NCBI GenBank assembly: GCA_030770425.1 | Contig: JASJFT010000034.1 | Location: 1 to 64,000, forward strand | Direction: 5' to 3' | DNA from: Darksidea phi | Taxonomy: Eukaryota > Ascomycota > Dothideomycetes > Pleosporales > Lentitheciaceae | DNA: 64,000 bases | In this document: piece after piece, positions 1 to 10,996 of the stretch | Numbering within the stretch: the first letter of the stretch is position 1 | How the letters are laid out: each line of letters opens with the position of its first letter | Made by a program: the position numbers and the translations under genes | The notes under the pieces: model-generated | Databases searched by the model: none | What the model saw: only the letters and a program-made list of their open reading frames with translations | What the model was told of the DNA's origin: nothing

Positions 1-130
1 TTTTTTTTTATTTTTTTTTTTTTTTTTTTTTTTTTTATAAATTTTTTTTTTTTTTTTTAAAAAAAATTTTTTTTATTTTTTTTTTTTTTTAATTTTTTTT
101 TTTTTTATAAAAAAAAAAAAAAAAAAAAAA
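1..130. repeat. A/T homopolymer-rich low-complexity tract
   Basis: Almost only T, then A, with single-base interruptions. No TTAGGG or CCCTAA array is present, so this is not a recognisable telomere. It may be the edge of an AT-rich isochore or a collapsed repeat at a contig end. Confidence 0.9.
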
Positions 131-433
131 AAGAGATACTAGTATCTTTAGACTTATATACGATGTCGCCCGAACTCGTCGTTTATTTTAAAAAGTATTA
201 CTTTCGAAGCGTATTACTACGGTTCCAGTCCCCCCTAAATTAGAGGGGCCCGGCGGGGCTCTAATTAGGGCCTAGATTAACATATAATTAGGGGGACGCG
301 GGGCCCTAATTTTAAGAAGAAAAAAAATTAAGGTTTAAAGACGCTAAAATAATTAAAAAAAAAAGTTTTCTCGATTTTTTTTATAATTTTTTTAGAAATA
401 TTTTAAAAAAATTAATTTCTTATATATTCTATC

Positions 434-473
434 TAGAACCCTTACGATTAGTCGACTAATCGTAAGGGCTCTA
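434..473. repeat. Near-perfect 40-bp palindrome
   Basis: Bases 439-468 are a perfect 30-nt palindrome centred on GTCGAC (453/454). It extends to 434-473 with one mismatched pair. It could extrude as a cruciform or be the fused ends of a lost element. Confidence 0.85.
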
Positions 474-501
474 TAAGCTCGATATTAGCTAGCTACTACG
501 T

Positions 502-560
502 CTAATACTATATCTAATACTGTACCTAATACTATACCTAATACTATACCTAATACTATA
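502..560. repeat. 12-bp tandem repeat, about 4.9 copies
   Basis: The unit CTAATACTATAC is repeated about five times with one or two substitutions per copy. It lies just after the palindrome inside the AT-rich block. Confidence 0.85.
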
Positions 561-865
561 GTATATATAATATTATTATAAAAATTCTATAATTAGGGGG
601 GCAGGAACCCTAATTTAGGGGTACCCCCCCTAATTTAGGGATGCTCGGAACCGTAGTGCATCAGCCGATAGGCGAGACATCGAGATCTCTACGAATGTCT
701 TATAAGCAAAATACCTCGATTAGGCTTCCGCGGTAAAATGACAGGACATCAACGAAACTCTTGTAGTTAAAGGAGTGCACAGCGAATACACAGAAAAGTT
801 CCAAAGAACAACGCTGCATATCATTGATAGCTAAAAGACGCATTCATCAACCATCTCGTCTAACC

Positions 866-1725
866 TTAAACCCTCGCAACAACAAATGCCGCTGCAGCAG
901 GGGCGTCAATCTCATAGTTCCTGTGGGCCGGGGTAACGATGATACCGTTGTCACAGATGTTGTCGCCATCGTGACAGATGATAAGAATTTTTGAGGCAGC
1001 GATAGGTCCAAAACTTTCATCGCGATCTGCGTCGCCGAAAGTAACAACTGCGATTTCAGTAACTTTTCAACCCAATGGCCATGAGCGTTTGGGAAGCTAT
1101 GAAGCCTTCCAAGATGGGTGGCTTACCAGCATTGATTCTCGCAGCTTGTGCAGCAGAAAGTCTCTGAGCAGCGTTGTGCACAAGTTGAGCGCCTTGGCTA
1201 TATCCTGAAAGCACAATCTTCGTATTGGGGCATCGGGACGCAACCTAGTAGCAGTTAGCATGTGTTCATTCACCGACCGCCGGCTATACTGCTCACAGTG
1301 TTGATCAGATTGAACGTCGTCGTACTTCCAGCCGCATCACCCCCAGCCAAGAAGCCAAACACATCCGCAGGATAATTTACGCCCTGGATCGCCAGCCTCG
1401 ACGTACCCCCAAGACGACTCGCTAGCGCGTTGAAAAACGTTGGGCCCTCAGAGTCCGCGGAGCCAACGTTACCAGGGCTTGTAGTCCCACGGGCGAAAAT
1501 GAGAGAGATTTCCCGGCATGGTGTACCGTCTGTTAGTTGGTTGTACGTGTCGCCGTTAAATTGGCGCTTGCCTAGGGCCGGTGAAGAAAGCTTTTCAGCG
1601 TACTCATCGATGGTGAGATCGGTATTGAGGAGGTCGGTTATTGGGAAACTTGGTTCGGTTGGGAGGGAGAAGGTTGGGGCGAAAAGAAGGGAGAGCGGAA
1701 CGAGGGAATGTAGAAACGTCTTCAT
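866..1725 (-). CDS. Cutinase (secreted carboxylesterase)
   Basis: Hydrolyses ester bonds of plant cutin outside the cell. Joined as complement(866..1047, 1127..1244, 1297..1725), 242 residues, a usual cutinase length. Introns are 79 and 52 bp; the 52-bp one starts GTGAGC and has a CTAAC branch site. Residues 1-20 form a signal peptide. The catalytic Ser is S159 in GYSQG, Asp is D211 in CHDGDNIC and His is H224 in PAHRNY, so the triad is complete, and cysteines flanking the Asp are kept. The start is the only ATG that gives the signal peptide. It borders AT-rich DNA on its 3' side, a common setting for host-interaction genes. Family assignment is sure; the precise substrate is not. Confidence 0.93.
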
Positions 1726-2948
1726 CTTGGATTTAGGATGAGGCTTAGTGTTTTGGAAGACTTCTTGGCCTTGAAATCCCTGGAAGAGAGAACTTTGTGC
1801 TCGGAATATTGAAGTCTCGAGAATGGGAAATAAATAACTGCAGTTCTCATCCTAACAAAAACATGCGGAAACATCTAACTATTTGTCTTTTTCAGTTTTC
1901 TACAAACCGAAGCTACTGAACTTCTCCTGAATGATAATTCCTGCTGCTATTGATGCCAATGCCGAGTTTGTTTTGGTAGCCGAACCATTTCCCAATCAAG
2001 TGTCCAATGCAATGCGGGGAAGTGCTCACGTTGCCCCATGATTTTGCGACGCCAAGATGATCACTATGGAGGCGCATCGGGGCCTTCTGGACTACAGTAC
2101 AACTTGGGTGTCTTCCGGTTCTTGATTGTCTTGACCTTCCACTTTCGGTTAGACTTCCCGTGCGACACATGCAACCCTGCAACGTGGACCTAAAGCTGCT
2201 TCCTCTTTCATCAGTCACCTCGTGATCACATCTAGTAGAGACTGGTTTTAAGACCCGGCGCAAAATTACCAAAGGCGGAGAAATACGCGAAAGAAGTAAG
2301 GTACCGTGCACTACCATCGACCTTGACATAATGGGAATGACCATGGTAAAGTCGAATGGATACCGCGCAAATAGAGTATTCTTGTGCGCTTAAAGTGTTC
2401 GCCCTAGGCTGGTATGGAAATGGTACCGTGATTTCCACTACGGTGGGCGGGATTTGACCGCCCTGCTCTAATTAGTCCTGCGCTGGCATAAATCCTTTGT
2501 ATTTTGTATAGTTCATATAGTTAACGTCCCCCAGTGCGTGCCGGAAAACCCACTGTGCCAGAAAATACGAGGCTAGTACGAAACGACCCCGCACCTCCTA
2601 CGTAATCAACACGGTGTAACTTACATATGTCATCTAGTGGGCTAAGCTTGTGGCTGTAAGGCCTATGGGTGTGTGGACGCTCGGAATATGGAGATCCGAC
2701 TGAGACCGGCCGTGCCAACTGGTACAGAAAGACCCAAACCGCGGGTCGCGGTTCGCCTACAGGAGCCTTGAGGAACGAGTTTGGGGAAGGAAACGAAATG
2801 AGTTTTCAGGTTCGTGGGGAAATGTATATAAGCGGTCTTATTGGCTGAGGGTAAGAGGCGCAGGGTGCGGGGTCGTTTCTGCCCAGGCTAAAATGCGTCA
2901 TAAGATTGAACATATGCCAAAAGAGTCATACTCCACCGCGACTCAGAA
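1726..2948. other. Intergenic region between cutinase and MYND gene
   Basis: Divergent promoter space of about 1.2 kb. Short open frames on both strands (around 1913-2438 and 2521-2718) have no recognisable domain and no splice logic. A TATA-like box lies near the right end. Nothing else is seen. Confidence 0.6.
2825..2832 (+). promoter_or_regulatory. TATA-like box with inverted CCAAT
   Basis: TATATAAG about 117 bp upstream of the MYND gene ATG, followed at about 2840 by ATTGG (CCAAT on the other strand). Spacing suits a core promoter, but this is a pattern match only. Confidence 0.4.
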
Positions 2949-4418
2949 ATGGCACCCCAAGATGACAACTCCGATTCGAGCCCAGATTTCCGTCCAACCC
3001 CAACTTTGGCATTCAAAAAAGCTTTATGCTTTTCCTGTTGGGACATATCGTCCAATCTCAGGCGATGCATCGCTTGCAAACGGGTCTCATACTGCTCAGT
3101 AAAGTGCCAACAGCAAGACTGGAACAGAAATCACAAGAAAATCTGCAAGAAACTTGTTGCTTTAAACAAGCAGAAAGGATATGTACCCTCAGCTGGCAGG
3201 CAATGGAATGACTACTATGACGAGGAGGTATATTATTCGGCTCATTTGGCAAGACGAGCGAGCAGATTCTGACACACTTTTAGGTGCTAGAAACCTTGAG
3301 ATCTAGTACTCAGTATCCCAGTGAATTTGGACGATTGCTTCGGTATGTCCGAAAACCGACTACCAACAAACTGTATCCATTTTATATCCATTATTAAGCT
3401 GACACTTACGGTTAGCTTCGGACCATATTGCTATCACTGTTATAGAAGAGAGTCTCAACTTGAAGATGGGATGAAGTTGAACGTCTGCAGAGACTGCCTT
3501 CTTACCTCGTTCTGCACCTCTTGCCAGCAAACACATCCATCAGTGGAGTGCGCGACCTTACAAGATATTGCAGCCGATGACAAGATTTTGGTAGAACTCC
3601 ACCGGCGAACGGGAAAGAGCTCAATTTCTTTCACCCACCCTCCCAGAAAACAACATTGCCCTCTCTCTTCTGCAACGGACTGGTATGATTACTACACGAG
3701 ACTCGCAGACATGGGTGGCTTCAGTTCCAAAATGAACCGAGATCTGAGGTACCAGGCAAATGACCCCAAAGAACGAGAATATGTCGAATATATGAGATAC
3801 GGTACCAACACGACAACTGTTCAACTCACCTTGATCGCTGCCTTGGAGGCGATTATACCCAATATCGGCACTCGGGGTTCGATCAACCTTCACATTATAG
3901 GTGCAGCCCGAGCTGAATTTGCCTCTATTTCTGCATTTGAAGAGCTATTGCACCTTCTACCGTCGCTGACAACACTTCAATTGTCATTCGTAGGCCTGAA
4001 TGCAGAAACCCAGAAGCCACACACACTTCAGTGCTGCACTATGTGTACCATGATGGGACGGTCGATTTCCATTACCGCCTGGAGAGGCCCATATCACGCA
4101 TACGTCGATACCGAATTCTACAAGACGCCAGATCTAGCAGCAGCCTTCCACTCGGGATTTTCGGTAGACGAACAAGCGGACTGGTATCCAACCATCAAGT
4201 ATCTTGCACATGCTCCACATCCAACACTCTTTACTGCGCCTAGATACTTTGAAATTCAGGGAGAGATGGGAGTGTGGAAGAATCTTGGGGCTGAATTTGT
4301 GAAGAACGCTGAAGTAAATAAGTGGAAGGGGATGTCTCCTTCGCTTGTATCGTGTGGAGACAAACCGAACGAGGTCTCCTATAAAAATTATTGGTGGTAT
4401 ATTGTGAAGCAAAGGTGA
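2949..4418 (+). CDS. MYND zinc-finger protein, MSS51-like
   Basis: Joined as 2949..3227, 3284..3342, 3416..4418, giving 446 residues. The N-terminal MYND finger keeps all ligands: C27, C30, C40, C43, C49, C53, H62, C66. The rest resembles the C-terminal domain of MSS51-like proteins, which in yeast act in mitochondrial COX1 translation; many filamentous fungi have extra copies of unknown role. The 59-nt middle exon restores an EFGRLLRFGPYCYHC stretch across both junctions, which supports the splicing. Introns are 56 and 73 bp. The ATG at 2949 is preferred because the upstream ATG at 2893 is in another frame. The MYND call is firm; a COX1 function would be inference. Confidence 0.85.
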
Positions 4419-5892
4419 TTTGGAAATATGGGGGGTTATCGTCTGCCCACAATTCCGAAGGCGGAGTCAGGGGATTGATCTTCACAAGCTAGCAAATGAA
4501 GGGATTCAAACAGATGTGGCTGTGTCGCACAGAGTTGTGGCCGTGCAGTGCTGCGCATCCCTAGAAGCCCTTTTGTCTCTTCGTTCCTCAAGGCATAGCA
4601 GCTCCTGCCGCGGTTTTAATGCCGGCCGTATTCGCGGTAGATGTTGAGGGACGACTTGTATCGAAGTATTATACCTTGAAGTAGATCGAAGGGTGATGAT
4701 TGAGTTGGTGTATTAAGACGCTTGCTGGCGGGATTCTCAGCTTGCGGAGTGGGGTAGGCCACGTCAAGAGCCGCATTTTCATTCCACATCAGCGGCCGTC
4801 GCATCTAGAAAGTCTTACTATACCCCTTATTTTACCGAATCTTCGTCGGCCTCGCATCAGCTTTTGAAAGTAGGGCAGCGCACCAGCACTCGTCGCCCGG
4901 AGTTCCCGGCGATCTGAGGGCCATGGCGGACGTGCTCTCTTCTCTATCTAATATCTGTACAACTGTTTTAGATGATATCCGCGTGCGGAGGCAAGAGCAA
5001 ACTCTCCACGGCAGTGGGGGAGATAGACAACGTACTTGAGTAGATCGAGCGTTCGCCTCCCATAGGTTTAGTTCATGCCCTACGAGAGCTATGTTAACCC
5101 GGCCTCGCCGTACTGCTCCATGATGTTAATATCAAGACGGCTCTCTCCGATCCCGAATTCCTCTTCTGGGCACACCAGCATGTGGGCACGAGCGAACCAA
5201 CGTTCGAATCAGAATTAGAAGTGCCTTTCGATCCTAAGTTTAAGCGCATCATCTCTGTGGACGAATTCGCAGCGTTATCCCAAGATACCCTACGGATCCC
5301 ATTCGCCCGGATAGATCCAGAGTATATACTTTCAAGGGCAAAGTATCTTAAATGTTTAAAGCTACCTTCTTTTGTTATAGAATTATTATTTTAATACCCC
5401 AAAATTCTAAATTTTATAGATAGTCAATAGTATAGTAGCGGTACAGAGCTAATATAGTTCTAGCTACTCTAGAAGGATCGATCGATAGTATACCCAAGAG
5501 CGTTATACTTTTGTAACTTTATACTAATTTCATGGGGAGAAATATCTAAGGAGTAATAATATATTATTTATAACTTGATAGAACAGGGCGTTCGCCAGCC
5601 ATTCGGATCTTCTGACTCGAAGAATTGGGTATCCGGATTGGTATTGCTAATCATCTGTCGCAGCCTCGCATTCTGGTCACGAATGAAAGCCTCGTTCGCC
5701 GGAGTCAGTTCTGCACTAGTCAGTCATATTCCCACGTCAATACGTATACATCCTACCGAGCGCCTGGAGGAGGACCTCGCCATCGAAGATAAGAAGACGT
5801 AATATCCTATTACTGTCTAGGTCCAGGCCCTTAGCCCCCTTTCCCTTCTTATCCTTTAGCCCTAGTTGTCGTAGCCTTTTCTTCAAAGGACT
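4419..5892. other. Repeat-rich intergenic with gene relics
   Basis: No intact gene. 4840-5390 (+) contains a broken reading frame, listed separately. 5400-5560 is AT-rich. On the minus strand, 5575-5800 reads as a short coding-like piece (LTPANEAFIRDQNARL) that is probably a continuation of the ORF at 5893-6708 beyond its stop. Confidence 0.5.
5060..5394 (+). pseudogene. Relic reading frame, family unknown
   Basis: From about 5100 a coding-like frame reads LAVLLHDVNIKTALSDPEF and runs to the stop at 5394, with stops in the same region further upstream. The text has the balance of a real protein, but its ends are lost and the tail runs into AT-rich DNA. I do not recognise the family. It is probably a fragment of a repeated fungal gene. 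Confidence 0.35.
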
Positions 5893-6708
5893 CTACTTCT
5901 CGTCGTCGATATCGGAAACCTTGACGATCACGTCTTGGTAGGTAGCGTTCGCTCGTGACATCTGCCATTTGCTGTACTCCTCTACATTAATATCGCAAAA
6001 GCCAGGGATGACCAAGCGACGCGATGAGGAAGGCAAAGCTGACTGCGTTGCAGTGTCACTATGCGAGCCTGGAAGGACGTTCTTGATGACGATGGAAGGG
6101 AGCTTCGAGTCAGACTTGTCAGCCGCTTTATGATGCCGCTCGTACTGCTGCCGCTCGGCTGCGTAGAGCTGTTGCCGTATGTCATCAGGAACATCATCGT
6201 GAGATTCTAGCGCATTCCCTCGTTGCACATGCACAACGAGGGCTTGCAACTCGCGCGTCTTGAGCGGGTGGTGCTTCTTGCCATTCGGATCTTGCCAGCA
6301 GTACGGCCCACGAGGGCAAGGTGGGCCAGGGCACCGCATCATCTCATACACACCTTTCCATGCGGGAGGCTGTCCTGTCGCCTCTTGCTGCGCATCAATC
6401 TCTACAGCTCGCTCAGCGAGCATCCGCCGAGTCGCAGAGCCGGACCCCTGTTTGCCCGCCCTCTTAGCCGGGGATGTAAGTGCGCCATGATCTTCTGCAA
6501 TGTAGTTGAAAGTCATCTCCACTATCAGCTTCTTACCAGCACGGAAGAGCTCGCCCCACTCTACGAGCTGTCGTTCTACAGTAGCCCACTTGATTACAAT
6601 GTCCTCGAATCGCTTTACTAGCGGCCGTTCTGAACGACCTGTATTTTTGACGGCCACATTAACATCATCACACATAATCTTCCCATGCTTCGACAGCTTC
6701 TTCTGCAC
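5893..6708 (-). CDS. Conserved fungal hypothetical protein, repeat-associated
   Basis: An open frame of 271 codons. The first ATG in frame is at 6675; the frame stays open upstream for at least 60 codons (LEAPQYHWSFILRSKL), so the true start may be an exon further up. A Cys/Pro/Trp cluster (CPGPPCPRGPYCWQDPNGKK) near the middle is followed by an acidic HDDVPDDIRQQLY motif. I recall similar proteins as multi-copy hypotheticals in many Pezizomycotina, which suggests a mobile or repeated gene; no function is known to me. AT-rich DNA on its upstream side and decayed coding text downstream suggest an element remnant. Confidence 0.5.
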   Translation of the reverse strand: MQKKLSKHGKIMCDDVNVAVKNTGRSERPLVKRFEDIVIKWATVERQLVEWGELFRAGKKLIVEMTFNYIAEDHGALTSPAKRAGKQGSGSATRRMLAERAVEIDAQQEATGQPPAWKGVYEMMRCPGPPCPRGPYCWQDPNGKKHHPLKTRELQALVVHVQRGNALESHDDVPDDIRQQLYAAERQQYERHHKAADKSDSKLPSIVIKNVLPGSHSDTATQSALPSSSRRLVIPGFCDINVEEYSKWQMSRANATYQDVIVKVSDIDDEK

Positions 6709-7539
6709 AAGCTTGCGAAGCTTAGAGCGCAGAATAAACGACCAGTGGTACTGCGGAGCTTCTAAATTAAGTATTAATACTACTATCTTTATTAATTAAT
6801 ATTAGTTCGAGTAGTATACTCTATTATATATTCTAGAAACTCTAGAACCTATATACGATTATAAAATTTATAAAGAGATTAGAAAATCTTTCTTAAACTA
6901 CCTAGTATATATTTTAAAAAGTAGGTAAGACTATTAGAATTAATAATACTTAAGTAATAATATAAGTAATAAGAATCTTATAATTAGAATATTAATAATA
7001 GAAAAAGCTATCTACGAAGAAATATAAGCGAATTACTATTAATTAGAATTAGAAATTTACTAATATTAAGAGTATCAAGCGTGCGATTGATTAGGAATCA
7101 AACGCTACGCAAACTAGTAATAGGACAGCTGATACCCCTAGCTTCGAGTTCTATGCGTATAGATTGGCAATTATAATGGAAAGCTGATGATTCTGGCGTC
7201 TTTTCTGGCGACGGCGTTGTTTTGGTGGGGTGCGCGGAAACCCCATGGTCTAGCTTATCGTAGACTGCAGAGTTTCATGCGTCCAGTGGCAGCCCAACAT
7301 CTAGGTTGTTCAGCTGCATTTTAACCGCCGGTGAAGGACTTCTGCTCACTTTGGCTGAGGTCTGCAGTTCGTCGATAACGTACCACTTGCCGGTTGGTGT
7401 TCGTTTCTCCACGTACTGTATCGTGGCGCCCGCGGAAAAACCGTTTACGTCCAGTTGCAGCGACTCCCTGCGTTTAGCTGGCTTCCGCTCTCTTCCCTAT
7501 AAGGGCGCAATGCAGGATGGAAAGGCTTTTTTACAGACG
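6709..7539. other. AT-rich block and unassigned sequence
   Basis: 6760-7080 is AT-rich and RIP-like with no frame. 7290-7530 on the minus strand has a short coding-like stretch (GATIQYVEKRTPTGKWYVID) without start or stop context. It may be another relic. Nothing else is recognisable. Confidence 0.4.
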
Positions 7540-9358
7540 GCGTGGCGTTTCGTGGTGAGCGGCGCACCCCTCCAACTTTCTATACCTAAAAAGCCACGTA
7601 GTTCAACAACGCATTAGAAATCTATCAATATAATAGCTATTCTGATTCAAGTAGTATCTACAGTAGCCTTCTTACACGTTCGTGAGTTATGCTCAGGTTC
7701 TCTGCAGCGCATGCAGCGCGCTGAAGCCTGTCGGCTCATACCTGATTGCGCAGCAACTTGACGTCTTTCGTTCTCTAGCTGCCGCTCAGCATCCTTTTGA
7801 ATAATAATATCCTCTCCCTCTGCCTTGGTTAGGGTGCCCTACTTCTGGATCCGCTTCTTTTTGCGCTGTTTACGTGCTGAGGCGGCCTTAGATTCGTTCG
7901 CGCATGAGTACAGCTTCATAAGCTATCCCCTCAGCGCCTTTCTTGAGCTGATCAATCGCTGTAATGATAGAAGCAGGCGACGAGCTCTTATGCCTACGTA
8001 CGCGCTCGCGAATCAACGTTGATTGAGCCTCTAGTTCGCGCGCGTTGCTTGGTATTCTAGCCTCCCATACAGCCTCTAGTAGGGCTACTGGCGGCGGCGT
8101 CCTCAGCTTTATATCGAGCCTCGAGATCACTACCTCTGGATCGTATGGGACTAGGCCAGCGCCTCGAAAGCTCGCGCAGATATTCTCCTTTGTAATAGAC
8201 TGTTGATAGGCTGCGCGGAAGGCGGGTAGGAATTCAAGCTTCGTGATATGGTTGATATAATCGCGTATTAGGCTCTCGATCTGCCGGCTGTACACGCGCT
8301 TCAACAGCGCTTCAACAGCCAACATCAAGCGGTTATAGGAGGTATGACGAATGGGCTGGTATACAGAGAGCGTAGATATTATTCTCCTTGCAGAGGGCCT
8401 GGAATTCGGCTGAGCTGTGGCTCTCATGGCCGTCTAGAATTAGTAGCTGGCGCGCGCCTACCCTGCGACCTACTGTATGCCTGATAAAGTACTTTAGCCA
8501 GGCAACTCCTAGCTCGTTATTCGTCCAGCCGTTATCGCTAACCCCGATAGCCCAGTCGCGCGGTATATCGTTACCCTCATACTAGGCAGAGAGGTGGTAC
8601 TGGCCAGCGAAGATGATAAAGGGCGGAATCGCCTATCTAGTAGCGTTGATTCCCTGTATTACAGTAACCCACTCGCGATTACCTGGCTAGATAGCTTTAG
8701 CCTGCCCGTGTCTCTCTAAGCTAGTAACGACTAGTTGCGCTGATATCTTACCTATTATAAAGCCAGCTTCATCGAAGTTGTAGGTATCCTGATTACTAAT
8801 ACCCCAGGCAGCCTTAGTACGCGCTACTAGCTCAAACTAGGCTCGAATAGCATTAGGATCCTCGTAGAGAGCTCGCTGTCGATCGTAGGGTCGATTAAAT
8901 CGCGTTTTGAGGCTATCGGTTCGCTTGATAAAGTTTGTAGGCTAGTTGATACCCACCTGCTCAGCGCCGCGTATAGTGAGCAGTCTATTCGCCATATCTC
9001 GTATAGTATCTAGAGAGGGGGCAAATCCTCGCGAATCTAGGTCGAGTATATATCCAGTAATCACCTCCTCTTCTAGCTTAGAAAGCCTTTTTGATTTGGG
9101 CTGGCAATCGCGTTGAGCAGCCTTTCCAGCGCGTCGCCTGCGAAGCGTGCTTTCAGGAACGTTAAACGTCGCTGCAGCGCGCCTAACGCTCTGGATCTGA
9201 TTCTGATTGATAGCTGAGATGGCTAGGGAGATATCTGCTTCGTTACAGGGTAATTAAATAGTAGTTGGTTGAGCTATTATTGTTGATAGGTAACGCGTCG
9301 CGAAAAGTTGGTAGGGTACGCCGCTTACTTGTGTGCGCCGCTCGCTTGTGGAATACGT
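7540..9358 (-). mobile_element. Fot1/pogo-type DNA transposon, decayed copy 1
   Basis: Right end (9301-9358) and left end (7540-7580) carry related terminal inverted repeats with the AGCGAGCGGC motif. The left end has only one of the two subterminal units. The minus strand encodes a broken DDE transposase: helix-turn-helix region near 9000-9290, FDEAGF near 8770, LILDGHESHS near 8430, and a C-terminal zinc knuckle near 7710. Against copy 2 at 46199-48051 the start ATG is ATA and several codons became stops, all by C/T or G/A transitions as RIP would make. Ends are approximate because the flanking TA is not clear on the left. Confidence 0.75.
7888..8427 (-). pseudogene. C-terminal part of pogo transposase (copy 1)
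   Basis: The longest surviving frame in the element, about 180 codons. From about codon 45 it matches the Fot1/pogo C-terminal region (LIRDYINHITKLEFLPAFRAAY, then LLEAVWEARIPSNARELEAQ). The first codons are in a shifted frame relative to the conserved protein. The DGH catalytic motif lies just upstream in another frame. Not functional. Confidence 0.75.
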
Positions 9359-9637
9359 TATATATAGAGCTGTACAGCTTCAAAGTTGTGGGCGGAGACA
9401 TCCGAAAACCGTGCGCCAGGTGAGACCGCGCGCCAGATGATTAGTCATGGTACCGGTATATCCGTAAATACCGATAGGATCAAACGAGGGGTTGAGGCGA
9501 CGCGACAACTATAAGTTGAGCGCTGCTACTTGAACATAGCAAAAGTATCCTTGTAGAGAATCGCATCGATATTTGAATATAATTTCCTGTTCCTAAGCTT
9601 CTTCTCCCAAAGTAGCAAACGTCGAGAAACCACCGCC

Positions 9638-10102
9638 ATGTCCGAATCCCCACGCGTCCGCACCGCCAAAGCCTACCTCGGCATCTTCCGCACCCTCGAC
9701 ACGACAATCCTTCAAACCCTCCTGGCGGACAATTTCACACAAACATTCGGACCGCGTTCGCTCTCTATAGCGGGAACTACCGACAAACCCAAGTTCATTG
9801 CGCACCTGGAATCGCTGAAAGGAACCATGGCTGGGTTCCCTGTTGATATTGTCGACTTCGTGGAGTCAGAAAGTAGTAATGCTGTGTGGGCGCACTGTAC
9901 CTCCAAGGTGGAGTGGAAGGCGGGAGCGACAGGAGGCGGGAACGAGGACGAGTGGGAATTTAGGGGCGAATATGTGTTTATGCTTTGGATGGATGAGAGT
10001 GGGGAGAAAATAGTCAAGGTGGTGGAGATGTTGGATAGTTTGGCGTCGGTGAGGTTGGTTGAGTTGATGGGGAAGGCCAAGGAGAATTTGGCGAAGTATT
10101 GA
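9638..10102 (+). CDS. NTF2/SnoaL-like protein
   Basis: Single-exon gene of 154 residues with a good context at the ATG (CCGCCATGTCC). It has the pattern of a SnoaL-like alpha+beta barrel: a helical start (VRTAKAYLGIFRTLDT), then LLADNFTQTFGP, then strands around EYVFMLWMDESGEKIVKVVEMLDS. Proteins of this fold are small cone-shaped enzymes or binders; the ligand cannot be predicted. It begins 280 bp after a dead transposon and ends about 90 bp before an NLR remnant, so it sits in an accessory block. The reading frame and codon use look intact. Confidence 0.75.
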   Translation: MSESPRVRTAKAYLGIFRTLDTTILQTLLADNFTQTFGPRSLSIAGTTDKPKFIAHLESLKGTMAGFPVDIVDFVESESSNAVWAHCTSKVEWKAGATGGGNEDEWEFRGEYVFMLWMDESGEKIVKVVEMLDSLASVRLVELMGKAKENLAKY

Positions 10103-10189
10103 GTCCATGTGCTTCACAAGGTCATGGCCGGAGCGGGTCGGCAACAAGCAGTGGCACAAGGGGACAGCATGAGCGGTCGAGAAATGTGA

Positions 10190-10635
10190 TCAGTGCGTCT
10201 TCCATACAAATCGACAACTTTCTATACAAATTCGTATAGTTGAATCTGACAGAGCACTGATGTCGATAGTACCAATTTCGGTGTGAAGGTATGAGTCAGT
10301 GATGTTAAATGAGATGCCGTAAAGTGCCTTCCCAATACTGAGCGTCTGCAAGCACTCGCCGCTGCTCGCATCCCAAATCTTGACCGTCTTGTCGCCCGAC
10401 GCTGACGCGAGCCGGGACGAGTCGTGGGAGAGTGCCACCGACCAGACCCAACTCCTATGGCCCTCGAGCGTCTTCAAGCACTCGCCGCTGCTCGCATTCC
10501 ATATCTTGACCGTCTTGTCGCCCGACGCTGACGCGAGCTGGGCCGAGTCGTGGGAGAATGCCACCGACCTGACCCAACCCCTATGACCCTCGAGCGTTTG
10601 TAGGCACTCGCCGCTGCTCGCATCCCAGAGTAGCA
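10190..10635 (-). pseudogene. WD40 tail of a NACHT/HET-E-like NLR gene
   Basis: Encodes parts of three WD40 repeats, two of them nearly identical: GHRGWVRSVAFSHDSAQLAS and GHRSWVWSVALSHDSSRLAS, with a repeated DKTVKIW and SSGECLQTLEGH linker. Near-identical 42-residue repeats are typical of fungal STAND/NLR genes of the HET-E/HET-D type, which act in self/non-self recognition. Only the natural C-terminus remains (stop at 10190). The frame is lost above 10635, with no NACHT or HET domain in the next kilobase. Either a truncated gene copy or debris left by a repeat insertion. Confidence 0.75.
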
Positions 10636-10996
10636 CATATACATGTCTACAGTCAATAATACACGATTTTGTAGCCATAGATCGATCGTCACGCCAATAT
10701 GCATTGGGTGCTGTCGCAGGTTGATGTAGCTATCCGCCAATTCGTTGACGCCATCTGATGTCGTTCTAGTATTCCTTCCCGGTTTAGCCACGAGTGTCAA
10801 GGTTTACCTGGATTTCGGAGGTATAGAGGAATTGCTTGGTTATTGGTATTGATATTTTAGTTGCTTGCGAAGTCGTTCACGCTAGATCTGGACATTCCGA
10901 GAGTTTCTCCGATGGAATGGAAAGAGGGATTTTTGCTAGCTGTATTTAATTCCGCGTTAGTACCTATCTGCACCCTTACATAAACAGCCTTTTATA
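10636..10996. other. Intergenic, no recognisable gene
   Basis: A 108-codon minus frame spans part of this stretch but overlaps the WD40 fragment in another phase and has no domain. Nothing supported. Confidence 0.5.

Larger units (their letters stand above)
131..865. other. AT-rich block without a gene
   Basis: Strongly AT-biased sequence broken by short runs of G or C next to CTAATT motifs. It contains a near-perfect 40-bp palindrome (434-473) and a 12-bp tandem repeat (502-560). No reading frame here looks coding. Composition and TA richness fit DNA mutated by RIP, which is inference. Confidence 0.6.

Noticed and set aside
1..130. Possible telomere at the left edge
   Set aside because: No tandem TTAGGG/CCCTAA array; only homopolymer-rich A/T sequence and isolated CCCTAA-like words further in.
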